Shown here in pieces: positions 16,815 through 25,017 of a stretch of 64,000 bases of DNA. Source of the stretch: Selenomonadales bacterium UBA7018. GTDB lineage: Bacteria > Bacillota > Negativicutes > Selenomonadales > Selenomonadaceae. A model generated the notes under the pieces. The model searched no databases. It saw nothing but the letters and a program-made list of their open reading frames with translations, and had not been told where the DNA came from. The stretch is taken from assembly GCA_002448305.1 (NCBI GenBank), contig DJWY01000016.1, forward strand, positions 1-64,000, given 5' to 3'. Position numbers and translations under genes: made by a program. Positions within the stretch are counted from its first letter, which is position 1; each line of letters begins with the position of its first letter.

Positions 16815-17366
16815 ATGGCAGAAAATGCAGCAATGGCAATAGACGAGCGCGATAAAGTGCCGTGGCTAACAAGAGTAGCTTACGGACTGGGCGACACCGC
16901 TCAAAACGTTGTCTAATAACGTTTTTATAGGTTTTATTGCAGACAACATTTAAAATACTTTTTCGACTTACTCCGAATTTTTCTCCAAGTGCGCTTGCTC
17001 CGAATTGCGGGTCGCTAGAAATATGAATTTCGCGAATCTCTCTAACTTTTTCGGGTGATAATTTGAATTCCACCTGCGCATTGAAGGTTTGATATTTAGT
17101 GGCGGTTCTGTCTGTACGAAGATAGGTTCCGGCTTAACGGCGGCGATTTTAACGAATTTGCTTGCTTGGGCGGGCTATGTATCCTCCGCGACGGGTTCTG
17201 TTGAGTAACCGGACAGCGCAATTCAAATGATTATTCATCTTTACGAGTACGGACTAATATTAGTCTGATAATTATCCTTTTGATACTCTGGGCGTGGAAA
17301 CCTGAAAAGATTTATCCGCAAATCATGAACGAATTGGCTGAACGCGAAGCAAAAGGCATTTTATAA
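16815..17366 (+). pseudogene. GPH-family sugar:cation symporter, broken
   Basis: ATG 16815 (AGGGGTGAT RBS) opens the N-terminus of a glycoside-pentoside-hexuronide transporter (DKVPWLTRVAYGLGDTAQNV) and stops at TAA 16914. The gene resumes near 17080 as IEGLIFSGGSVCTKIGSGL, continues to SATGSVE, has an in-frame TAA at 17206 where the family usually has Gln (then PDSAIQMIIHLYEYG), and ends in another frame as WKPEKIYPQIMNELAERE to TAA 17366. About 300 residues of membrane core are missing and replaced by an antisense fragment. It sits between two oxidoreductases, suggesting a former sugar/inositol catabolic operon. Confidence 0.85.
16917..17073 (-). pseudogene. HTH DNA-binding fragment antisense within the dead transporter
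   Basis: The minus strand from ATG 17073 reads MEFKLSPEKVREIREIHISS then FGASALGEKFGVSRKSILNV and ends ..NKTYKNV. This resembles the C-terminal helix-turn-helix repeat of phage-type HNH endonucleases, which commonly end in a (K)T(W/Y)K(H/N)V motif (from memory). The frame then runs on into antisense transporter sequence, so the real domain is about 50 residues. No HNH nuclease part is present. Confidence 0.55.
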
Positions 17367-17428
17367 GGTTTTGTATTGAATTTAATCGCGATATGATATA
17401 AACTTCCCAATAAAAGGAGGTTTTCCAC

Positions 17429-18025
17429 ATGAAAGAAAAAACATTTATCACCATTACGCGCCAATACGGTAGTGGCGGCGTCTCTATCGCCGAAGGTATC
17501 GCGAAAGCTACGGGCATTAAGTGCTACAACCGCAATATCGTTGCGGCGGCGGCTGAAAGTCTCGATACTTTTGAAGACGTTCAATCCGTTATCAAAAATT
17601 CCTACGACACGCCTAACGATTTTGTAGCGTCGCTTAGTGCGCTCGTCGGTCAAGGTGTCCCGCGTCAGAATCAAATGTACGTTCAACAGGCTAGAATTAT
17701 CCGCGAGCTTGCTGAATGCGACGAATCTGCCGTTTTCGTCGGTCGTTGCGCCGATTTTATCTTGCGCGACGTGCCAAATCACTTTTCCTTTTTCATTTAC
17801 GCCGATGATGACTATCGCCGCAAGCGTGCTAAGGAAATTTACAAAGATTTTTCGTTCCAAGACGTGCTCGACGTCGATAAAAAGCGCAAAAGTTACTACA
17901 ACTACTATACTGGGCGTGTTTGGGGCGACCCGCAGAACTATGATTTAATGATTAACACGACGAATATCACGACGGAGCAAGCGGTTAAGATTATTCTTGA
18001 TTATGTCGAGCTTAGACAAAATTAG
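17429..18025 (+). CDS. Cytidylate kinase-like family protein
   Basis: A 198-residue P-loop protein of the cytidylate-kinase-like family (PF13189). The N-terminal FITITRQYGSGGVSIAEGIAKATG carries the modified P-loop (RQYGSGG at 11-17). The AVFVGRCADFIL block near 105 and the DVDKKRKSYYNYYTGRVWGDPQNYDLMINT block near 150-180 are typical. The substrate is not established for this family. Rather G+C- and codon-regular, hence intact, with AAAGGAGG before the ATG. It lies between the dead transporter and the second oxidoreductase. Confidence 0.82.
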   Translation: MKEKTFITITRQYGSGGVSIAEGIAKATGIKCYNRNIVAAAAESLDTFEDVQSVIKNSYDTPNDFVASLSALVGQGVPRQNQMYVQQARIIRELAECDESAVFVGRCADFILRDVPNHFSFFIYADDDYRRKRAKEIYKDFSFQDVLDVDKKRKSYYNYYTGRVWGDPQNYDLMINTTNITTEQAVKIILDYVELRQN

Positions 18026-18092
18026 GAATGAGGAAGTAGGAATGAGGAATTAAAAAACAATTCCTAACTCCTAATTCCTAATTCCTAATTAA
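18021..18092. repeat. Degenerate 7-bp repeats in facing arms (locus D)
   Basis: Left arm GGAATGA-GGAAGTA-GGAATGA-GGAATTA, spacer AAAAAAC, right arm TTCCTAA-CTCCTAA-TTCCTAA-TTCCTAA. The arms are inverted, so the transcript can form a long imperfect hairpin just before the RBS of the next gene. Confidence 0.7.
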
Positions 18093-18109
18093 AATAAGGA
18101 GGAGTTTTG

Positions 18110-19135
18110 ATGATTAAAGTTGGTATTATCGGCGCAGGGCGTATCGGACACGTGCACGGCGAAAGTATTTCCAAATTTGTTAAGAACGCAACCGTTAAAA
18201 CCATTGCCGACCCGTTCATGAACGAAAAGATTGAGGCGTGGGCAAAATCTATCGGCGTAGAAAAGACCACTAAAGACTATCACGACATTTTGAACGATCC
18301 CGAAATTGAAGCTGTTCTGATTTGCGCGTCCACCGACCAGCATTCCCCGCTGTCGATTGAAGCTCTGCGCGCCGGTAAACACGTTTTTTGCGAAAAACCT
18401 ATCGATCATGACGTCGAAAAGATTAAAGAAGTCCTCGCCGTCGTTAAAGAGACCGGCAAAAAGTATCAAGTCGGCTTCAATCGCCGTTTCGACCACAATT
18501 TCCGCGCTATTCGTAAGGCTGTCGAGGCTGGAAAGGTCGGTAAGCAACAAATTATTAAAATTTCATCTCGCGACCCCGAACCGCCGCCCATTTCCTATGT
18601 TAAAGTCTCCGGCGGAATCTTTTTGGATATGACTATCCACGATTTCGACATGGTGCGCTATCTTTCCGGCGCGGAAGTCGATGAAGTCTACGCGGAAGGC
18701 TCAATCACCGTTGACGAGGAAATTGGCAAGGCTGGCGACGTTGATACCGCCGTTATTACCTTAAAACTCACAAACGGAGCTACTGCCGTTATCGATAATT
18801 GCCGCGCTTGTTGCTACGGCTACGACCAACGCGCCGAAGTTTTTGGCGATAAAGGTTGCGTCGCAATTTCCAACGACAGCGATTCAAATGCCGTTTACAG
18901 CAACAAAGACGGCGTTGTTGCCGAAAAACCTATGTTTTTTTTCCTTGAACGCTATATGATGGCTTATGCAACCGAAGTTGACGAATTTATTGAGGCGATT
19001 GTCAACGATAAAGAGACGCCCGTCACCGCGCAGGACGGTTTAGAGCCTGTTCTCATCGGTCTTGCCGCTACTAAGTCCGTTAAAGAGCATCGCCCCGTTA
19101 AAATCGCCGAAATTCGCAAGGAATACAATTTGTAA
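18110..19135 (+). CDS. Inositol 2-dehydrogenase-like Gfo/Idh/MocA oxidoreductase
   Basis: A 341-residue NAD-dependent dehydrogenase most like IolG (myo-inositol 2-dehydrogenase). Rossmann motif VGIIGAGRIGHVHG at 4-17, catalytic-lysine motif AGKHVFCEKPID near 90-101, QVGFNRRFDHNF, and the active-site HD in FLDMTIHDFDMVRYL near 175. Full-length for the family. ATG 18110 is chosen (GGAGG 7 bp upstream) over the adjacent TTG. No other iol genes are in the window, so inositol as substrate is an inference. A terminator follows. Confidence 0.85.
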   Translation: MIKVGIIGAGRIGHVHGESISKFVKNATVKTIADPFMNEKIEAWAKSIGVEKTTKDYHDILNDPEIEAVLICASTDQHSPLSIEALRAGKHVFCEKPIDHDVEKIKEVLAVVKETGKKYQVGFNRRFDHNFRAIRKAVEAGKVGKQQIIKISSRDPEPPPISYVKVSGGIFLDMTIHDFDMVRYLSGAEVDEVYAEGSITVDEEIGKAGDVDTAVITLKLTNGATAVIDNCRACCYGYDQRAEVFGDKGCVAISNDSDSNAVYSNKDGVVAEKPMFFFLERYMMAYATEVDEFIEAIVNDKETPVTAQDGLEPVLIGLAATKSVKEHRPVKIAEIRKEYNL

Positions 19136-19172
19136 CCCCTTAGCATTTCAATGACATAAATTTTACAAAATT

Positions 19173-19206
19173 AAAAGCCGCTCCAAATCGGAACGGCTAA
19201 GCTTTT
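19173..19206. terminator. Terminator after the IolG-like gene
   Basis: AGCCGCTCC-AAATC-GGAACGGCT stem followed by AAGCTTTT. The T-run is modest. Confidence 0.55.
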
Positions 19207-19500
19207 AGATAAAGTCCGTTTCGGAATAACCTGAGGCGGGCTTTTTGCTTTGATTTCCTTTAATAAATTTGACTTTTTCTACCTGTATTTCTCGATTTTT
19301 CTTCCTGTAGAAAAGCCTTTCCCAAGCTAATTTTACTTGAAAGGTGATTTTTGTCTGCACTCTGAAATCCATCGCGACTTGCAGGGGGTTTTTCTTTTAC
19401 CTGAGTTTACCAACAACCCCTAGTTGCGAACTTGCGCGGCATCCTGTAAAATATTAAAAGTTTCACAGGATTTTTTTTAGGATTTGCAAGGAGGCGATTA
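19207..19500. other. Non-coding gap with IS end
   Basis: About 290 bp with no convincing gene. It holds an 8-bp inverted repeat TTTTCTAC (19275-19282)/GTAGAAAA (19307-19314) and, at 19406-19423, TTTACCAACAACCCCTAG, which differs by one base from the IS end at 15790. This suggests a third IS insertion scar. A weak promoter must lie near 19430-19480 for the next gene. Confidence 0.5.
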
Positions 19501-19502
19501 AA

Positions 19503-20429
19503 ATGGATTTTGCGGTTATCGGGACGCTAAGCTCCTACGTCAAGACTAAGAATCTAGCCTTTGCTGCGAAACATAAAATCCGAACGGGGCAGACACTCAC
19601 CAACGCTAACGGAAATTTTGTTTCGATGACGACTTCGACTTTCGACAAGCTCACTGAGGCGGCTAAGGCGTCAAGCGACAAGGCTAAACAGGCTAAGCTC
19701 CGCCGTATCAAGCAAAAGCTCATGAACGGTCGGAAAATTTCTGATGAGGAAATGGGCTTTCTGCGCGTCAACGATCCCAAGACCTACAAGAAGGCTAAAC
19801 ACGCTGAAGAATCTCGCGAAGAACTCAAAGCCGAACTCAAAAAGGCTAAGAGTAAATCGGAGGCTCGCGAAGCTATGACACGCGCAATGATTAAAGCGTC
19901 GACAGATGCAATGGCTGAACTCGGCGCGCTCGGTCAATGTAGCGGCGGGACATCTGGCGGCAATACTGGCGGCGTTGAGGCTGCTCCAAATAGCGACGCA
20001 AGCTCAATGAATTTTTCCGGCGGCGAAATTTCAGCGGAAGGCAACACGAATCTTTCCGGCGGCGAAGTTGTAGCGGAAGAAAATAAAAACGTCACAGAAA
20101 ATCAAACGCTTAGTCAAGTCAACCAATCAATCACGGAAAATAATTCGGCTGAAGAATCTAAGGACGCCGACAAAAATTCTCCCGCGCAGAAAAATTCGGA
20201 CGATGATAAAACGACGCCCGAAGATATTATGGAAAAATATATCATGACAATTCGTGCGCTCGAAGACGAATGGGCGCGTTTCACCAATTCCGACGAGTAT
20301 AAAAATTTGCCCGAAAATACTTTAGACGATAAGCACCTCAAGAAAGTAGTTAAGGCACCCAAGCGCACTTATCTAAACGCAGTCGCAGATTATCGCAAGT
20401 CAATGCATTACCTTTTGTACACTGAATAA
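19503..20429 (+). CDS. Hypothetical protein with low-complexity middle
   Basis: Unrecognised 308-residue protein, GGAGG before the ATG. Residues about 1-60 are mildly hydrophobic, 60-140 are lysine/arginine-rich and helical (probable coiled coil, KLRRIKQKLMNGRKISDEEMG). Residues about 145-240 are Gly/Ser/Asn/Glu-rich, with a repeat FSGGEISAEGN/LSGGEVVAEEN about 14 residues apart. The C-terminal 70 residues are again helical (PEDIMEKYIMTIRALEDEWARF). No signal peptide or membrane helix. A terminator at 20448 follows, so it is a single-gene unit within the IS-scarred zone. Confidence 0.6.
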   Translation: MDFAVIGTLSSYVKTKNLAFAAKHKIRTGQTLTNANGNFVSMTTSTFDKLTEAAKASSDKAKQAKLRRIKQKLMNGRKISDEEMGFLRVNDPKTYKKAKHAEESREELKAELKKAKSKSEAREAMTRAMIKASTDAMAELGALGQCSGGTSGGNTGGVEAAPNSDASSMNFSGGEISAEGNTNLSGGEVVAEENKNVTENQTLSQVNQSITENNSAEESKDADKNSPAQKNSDDDKTTPEDIMEKYIMTIRALEDEWARFTNSDEYKNLPENTLDDKHLKKVVKAPKRTYLNAVADYRKSMHYLLYTE

Positions 20430-20447
20430 AATTTCTCGGCATAAAAA

Positions 20448-20478
20448 TTTATCCCCTGCAAGTTGCGTGGGGATTCTT
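20448..20478 (+). terminator. Terminator after the 19503 gene
   Basis: TATCCCC-TGCAAGTTGCGT-GGGGAT followed by a short T-run. Confidence 0.6.
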
Positions 20479-20509
20479 TAATAAAATAATTTTGAAAGAA
20501 GGAATTAAA

Positions 20510-20632
20510 CTCGATTCGACGTTTTGCAAGGTGCCAAGAATTATCGCCACATTGCTTTTCGGTTTGATAAATTGGCGGTCTGCTTTCTCAATTTTGTATT
20601 ACATTGCTTCTGTTGCTATTGCAGATTGCCAT
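20510..20632 (+). mobile_element. Second IS5-family transposase tail remnant
   Basis: From 20536 the plus strand reads KNYRHIAFRFDKLAVCFLNF then, after a frameshift, IASVAI. This aligns with the remnant at 15660 (KNYRHVSTRYDKLAVCFKNF...SASVI). No start and no stop in frame, clearly decayed. Confidence 0.7.
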
Positions 20633-20744
20633 TTTGATAATACGATTTGCCGTAGCCGTTAGTTTGCCCGTTCTTGTAATTCCCTTCAAACTTCAGAATG
20701 CCATCGGGATAATATTTCTCCGTGAATCGTCCGAAAATATTTGC
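20616..20744 (-). pseudogene. MORN/YwqK-like repeat fragment
   Basis: Minus-strand frame open from 20744 to TAG 20616: EKYYPDGILKFEGNYKNGQT then NGYGKSYYQNGNLQ. The alternating YYxNG-x-L-x-xEGxYxNG pattern is that of MORN-type repeats. There is no start codon, and it ends at the border of the IS remnant, so it looks like a gene piece cut by the insertion. Confidence 0.5.
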
Positions 20745-20755
20745 CTACCCAAAAC

Positions 20756-22861
20756 TTATTTAGCGGTTGGATTGTCGGTTTCAGCGATATAATTTCGCGC
20801 CGCTTCCACAACAGAGTTTTTCAGCTCCAAAATAGGAACGTTCTTAACCTGCGCCCCCGCAACGTTCTGATGACCGCCGCCGCCAAATTTTTCCATTATG
20901 ACTTGAACATTTAAATCGCCGCTCGAACGCGCACTTATTCCGACGGTATCATTTCGCATTTGAAAAAGAATAATCGTCATGCGCACGCCTTCAACCCTTA
21001 AAAGCCCGTCCGCCGCTTGTCCCGCGATTGCCTGCACGTTCGGAATAATGTCTGGGATATGCGACACGACAAGTCCGCCCTCGAAATATTCTGATTGCGC
21101 CTTCGTTTTGGCAAGCGATACTGTCGTTTCGTAATCCGATTTGAAAAGATAATTTACAACGACGGGGTCGGCTCCGCTCCTGCGCAGATATGCCGCCGCC
21201 TCAAAAGTTCTCGCGCCCGCTTGTATGGAAAAATTTTTCGTGTCGACAACAATACCGGAATAAATCGCAGTCGCCGCCAATTTCCCAATTTTAATCTTGT
21301 CATCGAAATACATTAAAAGCTCCGTGACCATTTCGCAAGTCGAACTAGAGCCAGGCTCAAGATAACTTATCGCGGGATTTTTAATCGTATTCTCACTGCG
21401 CCTGTGGTGGTCTATGACTACCACTTTTTTTATCCGTTCAAGCAAAACCGGCGCGGCGACTAGCTTTGGAATGAAAGTATCAACGACAACCAAAAGCGGC
21501 TCAAGCGCAGTCGAAATCGTAACGTCATTTGCGCTGACGAATAAATCTTTATAATTCTCGTCCTTGTCAAGAAGGTCAACAACTTTTTCGACGCTGTCAA
21601 GCCAGTTACTTAGGACGATATGCACGGGCTTATTTAAGTTCTTAGCCATAAGCGCGACGCCGACAGCCGCTCCGAAAGCGTCATAATCTTCGCGGGTGTG
21701 CCCCATAATGAAAATTTCGTCCGCCGCTTTCATAGTGTCGCGAATTGAATGAGACATAACGCGGGCTTTAACGCGGGTATTTCTTTCGACAGCCTTAGTG
21801 CGTCCGCCGAAGAATTGCATTCTGTCATTTATGTTGACTGCAACTTGGTCGCCGCCCCGCGCCAATGCCAAATTTAATCCCGCCATTGCCTTTGTCCCCA
21901 ATTCGCCTATCGATTGTTCGTCGGAAGGTTTATCAGCGGCGGAGGCTCCCATTGACAACGTAACTTGCAACTGATGCTTGTTGACTAATTGGCGAACTTT
22001 ATCCAGCACGCCAAATTTTTTCTCAATCGCTAAGTTCAAGGCTCGCCGCTCTAATACTACGATAAATAAATCGCTCGACACGCGGCAGATAAATCCCGCC
22101 AACGACGCTACCCACTCTTCCAAAATTTCGCTCACTGATAACATTAGCGAAGTCTTTTCCGCCTCGCTTAGCCCCTGCGTAACTTCATCGTAATTATCAA
22201 CCTGCACATAAATTATCGACGTCCGGCTTTTCGCGTATTCAATTTTCAAATCTTCGTAAGGCGTCGTTTCCCGCGCAAATAAAACCATCATTCGCGAATA
22301 ATCCGCATTGGCTTGCAAGTGCCGATACTTTACTAGAAAATGTCTGTGGTAATTTTCCTCTTCGCCGTCAGAATTTTTTCTGCGCCGCAACGATTTAACT
22401 TTGTATTCGCCTTCCATTGGCGCAGGCTCATTGCCGTTGGGCGTGAGCGATAAAATATCTTGCGGTACTAAGCCTTCCCAAAATTCGTCTACGTCCATGC
22501 CCTGTTGCGGAATCACTTCCGAAAATTCCTGCATAACCGAATTGCACCATTGAAGTTGCCCCGCCTCGTCAACGACCATTATTCCTTCCGGTAACTTCGT
22601 CATTGCGTAATACATCATGTCATTGAAATTGCCTATGACATTTTCTGCGTACTCCTTGAACTTTTTCTTGCGGTCTCTCTGGCGAACATACGCGAACCAA
22701 ATTAGCAGTGACCAAACTAAAAACGCCATTGCACCCAAAATTTTATTGTACTGCGAGATTATCACGACCATTATAGACATAACAGCCAAATTTATTACAG
22801 AATCTGGCCACGCCGATAAATTTCGCGGTACCTCGTGCCCTTCCGAATGATTTTTCTGCAC
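20756..22861 (-). CDS. gdpP: Cyclic-di-AMP phosphodiesterase GdpP (YybT)
   Basis: A 701-residue membrane enzyme degrading c-di-AMP to pApA. Two membrane helices at about 22-60, PAS-like domain about 90-210 (GIMVVDEAGQLQWCNSVMQEF), degenerate GGDEF about 215-345, DHH domain from about 375 (IMGHTREDYDAFGAAVGVA, VVIDHHRR, YLEPGSSSTCEMVTELL) and DHHA1 at the end with FGGGGHQNVAGAQV. Full length for the family. GTG start behind GGAGGGAAG. It follows yybS, the standard Firmicute order, with a repeat element in the gap. Confidence 0.94.
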   Translation of the reverse strand: MQKNHSEGHEVPRNLSAWPDSVINLAVMSIMVVIISQYNKILGAMAFLVWSLLIWFAYVRQRDRKKKFKEYAENVIGNFNDMMYYAMTKLPEGIMVVDEAGQLQWCNSVMQEFSEVIPQQGMDVDEFWEGLVPQDILSLTPNGNEPAPMEGEYKVKSLRRRKNSDGEEENYHRHFLVKYRHLQANADYSRMMVLFARETTPYEDLKIEYAKSRTSIIYVQVDNYDEVTQGLSEAEKTSLMLSVSEILEEWVASLAGFICRVSSDLFIVVLERRALNLAIEKKFGVLDKVRQLVNKHQLQVTLSMGASAADKPSDEQSIGELGTKAMAGLNLALARGGDQVAVNINDRMQFFGGRTKAVERNTRVKARVMSHSIRDTMKAADEIFIMGHTREDYDAFGAAVGVALMAKNLNKPVHIVLSNWLDSVEKVVDLLDKDENYKDLFVSANDVTISTALEPLLVVVDTFIPKLVAAPVLLERIKKVVVIDHHRRSENTIKNPAISYLEPGSSSTCEMVTELLMYFDDKIKIGKLAATAIYSGIVVDTKNFSIQAGARTFEAAAYLRRSGADPVVVNYLFKSDYETTVSLAKTKAQSEYFEGGLVVSHIPDIIPNVQAIAGQAADGLLRVEGVRMTIILFQMRNDTVGISARSSGDLNVQVIMEKFGGGGHQNVAGAQVKNVPILELKNSVVEAARNYIAETDNPTAK

Positions 22862-22871
22862 TTCCTTCCCT

Positions 22872-22965
22872 CCTACTTTTAAAAAGTAGCAAACAGTGGA
22901 CGCGGTTGACTTTGCGACTTATCAAACGTTTAAGCCGCGTTCGTACGCTCCGCTGCGCTTCGCTA
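22872..22965 (-). repeat. Dispersed hairpin element, copy 1
   Basis: Minus strand TAGCGAAGCGCAGCGGAGCG... to ACTTTTTAAAAGTAGG, matching copies at 46550 and 56091. It begins 12 bp after the yybS stop and ends at the gdpP RBS. Confidence 0.65.
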
Positions 22966-22977
22966 GTTTCGCTAACT

Positions 22978-23931
22978 TTAATCTTTGTTAAAAAATTTCT
23001 TCCTGTAATCAAAAAGCATATCAAGTAAACCCGTTATCGCTACTATTTGCAAAAGGAACATGTTCAAAACTGTTATCACGTATAAAAATCGCCGTAGAAA
23101 CTTTGAAATTTTATAGCGGTCGAAAATAAACGATAGTAGCGAAAATCCTTGCAAAGCTCCAATTATTCCGGAAACGATTAGCAGGTTAAGCGATATTTCG
23201 TAAATTTCCGTCCAGCCGCGAGTAAAGCCCCAATATAAGCCAAGCCCGCCAATTATCGCCGTGTAAAAGAAGAGCGAAGGCAATTTCCATTGCGCAAAAG
23301 GCGGCAACGTCGGGATTTTCATTTGCAATTTCGGGAAAATCCAATGCGCTGTCAAATACGCCGCCACCGCGTTTATTAGTGCCGTCAACATTATCACTGT
23401 CGGCATTAAATATACCATTGCTTGCAACGCCGGCTCGACTTGCCCTTTCGCTTCGTCAATTCTCTCTTTTTCTACGCCTAAATCTTCGTAAAGTGCAAAC
23501 GATTCGTCAAACGATTCGCGCACCATTTCAACTTGCATTTCGATTATGTTCACGTCCATTATCACTATCAAAAGCAATATCGAGACGACTTGACCAGCGG
23601 AAGCCGCTACTAATGTCGCAAAAAATATTCTGACAGCGTCGTAATTTTTCCGCACGCACCAACCAAGCGCAACTCCGCATATTCCGAAACTTAACACAAG
23701 CCTAATCGCTAACAACGGGCTGATTAACATTGATAGCAAAATAAATGCCACGACAAGCGCAGTTAAGCCTTTGCCCGCCCCTTGACGCGCCGTCAAAACT
23801 GCCAACGGTACCGCGCAGAAAAATTCCAGAAATGTGCCGATTATCGGGACGTAAACCGTTACAAGACCTAAAATTACTGTTATCGCGACCAATAAGCCGC
23901 CCTCTATCGTCGGCGTGATACTTTTACTCAT
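22978..23931 (-). CDS. yybS: DUF2232 membrane protein YybS
   Basis: A 317-residue polytopic membrane protein of the DUF2232/YybS family, seven or eight hydrophobic segments, encoded directly upstream of gdpP as in Bacillus. Function unknown; the linkage to c-di-AMP hydrolysis suggests a membrane role. ATG 23931 is chosen because TTGGAGGAGC precedes it; the frame is open further upstream but without an RBS. Confidence 0.82.
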   Translation of the reverse strand: MSKSITPTIEGGLLVAITVILGLVTVYVPIIGTFLEFFCAVPLAVLTARQGAGKGLTALVVAFILLSMLISPLLAIRLVLSFGICGVALGWCVRKNYDAVRIFFATLVAASAGQVVSILLLIVIMDVNIIEMQVEMVRESFDESFALYEDLGVEKERIDEAKGQVEPALQAMVYLMPTVIMLTALINAVAAYLTAHWIFPKLQMKIPTLPPFAQWKLPSLFFYTAIIGGLGLYWGFTRGWTEIYEISLNLLIVSGIIGALQGFSLLSFIFDRYKISKFLRRFLYVITVLNMFLLQIVAITGLLDMLFDYRKKFFNKD

Positions 23932-24005
23932 TAATGCTCCTCCAATAAAAATTTCCGGCATTATATCAAAGCGTACGAATTTTTTCCATTGAAATAAAAT
24001 TTTTC

Positions 24006-24034
24006 TTGACAATACGCGGGAAATGATTTAAGAT
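24006..24034 (+). promoter_or_regulatory. tRNA-Ala promoter
   Basis: TTGACA at 24006-24011, 17-bp spacer, TAAGAT at 24029-24034, 11 bp before the mature tRNA. Confidence 0.75.
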
Positions 24035-24045
24035 AGCCGCGTTTT

Positions 24046-24121
24046 GGGGACGTAGCTCAGCTGGGAGAGCATCAGGTTCGCAATCTGGGGGTCAAGGGTT
24101 CGAATCCCTCCGTCTCCACCA
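24046..24121 (+). tRNA. tRNA-Ala (anticodon CGC)
   Basis: Complete 76-nt cloverleaf. Acceptor GGGGACG/CGTCTCC has the G3:U70 wobble pair that identifies alanine tRNAs; anticodon loop TTCGCAA gives CGC (reads GCG); T-loop GTTCGAATC; A73 and encoded CCA. Confidence 0.93.
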
Positions 24122-24185
24122 ATTAAATAAGAATTTTACAGGCGGGAGCTTAAAAACTTCCGCCTTTCCGCATTTCGGAGGCTTT

Positions 24186-24974
24186 ATGGACAATTTTAAT
24201 CTGCCGCAAGTCATTTTTAGCAAAATTTTCCGCGCAGTCGTCGAGTTCGAACTCATTGACGCGGACGATAACATTTTAATCGGCGTTTCGGGCGGCAAAG
24301 ATAGCCTTTTTTTGACTTACGCTCTAGCTTGCCTCAAACATAGGACGAAAAAAAAGTTTTCGCTCTCCGCGCTGACTATTAATCCGAAATTCAGCGACGA
24401 TTTCAGAGAAAATATTCTTGCCGTCAAAAATTTCTGCAATAACTTGGGCATTAATCATCAAATTCGCGATATTGACATCGCAGGCTTGATTCGCGAGCAA
24501 AATAATAAAAGTCCGTGCTATACTTGCGCATTTTTCCGCCGCGCCGTCATGAATCGTTGCGCAAATGAACTCGGCGCAAATAAAATCGCTTACGCTCATC
24601 ATCTCGACGACGCTGTCGAAACTTTTTTTATGAATTTGCTATCAACAGGGCAACTTAGCACTTTTCGCCCCAAAACTTTTCTCGACCGCACAAATATAAC
24701 TGTGATTCGCCCGCTCGTTTACGTTCGCGAGTCCGAAATTGATAAATTTGCGCGGCGACAGGGCTTTGACGTGCTAAAATCGCCTTGCCCCTTCGACGGC
24801 ACGACTAATCGCCAGCGCGTCAAGGAACTTATTCGCGAACTTGAAAAAGAAAAAGGTTTCACAGACCTTTTCAGCCATTTAGCGGCGGCTATGCGGAAAA
24901 ATTCTATCGGCGAGCTTTGGGACGCCCCTAAAACTCGTGACGAAATGCGCCAGACGTATTTTTCTTTCAAATAA
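24186..24974 (+). CDS. TtcA-family tRNA thiolation protein
   Basis: A 262-residue PP-loop ATPase of the TtcA/TtuA type, which thiolates a tRNA base (s2C32 for TtcA). PP-loop SGGKDS at about 39-44, the CYTC pair near 117-120, AYAHHLDDAVETFF near 140 and the later SPCPFDG Cys. The three Cys are the expected Fe-S ligands. It lies 65 bp after tRNA-Ala and could be read from the same promoter, since no terminator is seen between them. Confidence 0.85.
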   Translation: MDNFNLPQVIFSKIFRAVVEFELIDADDNILIGVSGGKDSLFLTYALACLKHRTKKKFSLSALTINPKFSDDFRENILAVKNFCNNLGINHQIRDIDIAGLIREQNNKSPCYTCAFFRRAVMNRCANELGANKIAYAHHLDDAVETFFMNLLSTGQLSTFRPKTFLDRTNITVIRPLVYVRESEIDKFARRQGFDVLKSPCPFDGTTNRQRVKELIRELEKEKGFTDLFSHLAAAMRKNSIGELWDAPKTRDEMRQTYFSFK

Positions 24975-25017
24975 TGTGGTAAAATGCGCGTGGAAGATTT
25001 TTTGTGAGGTGATTCTT

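Noticed and set aside
16690..17073. A 127-residue minus-strand protein
   Set aside because: Only the first about 50 residues look like protein (HTH fragment); the rest is antisense to the transporter start and the end of the oxidoreductase gene.
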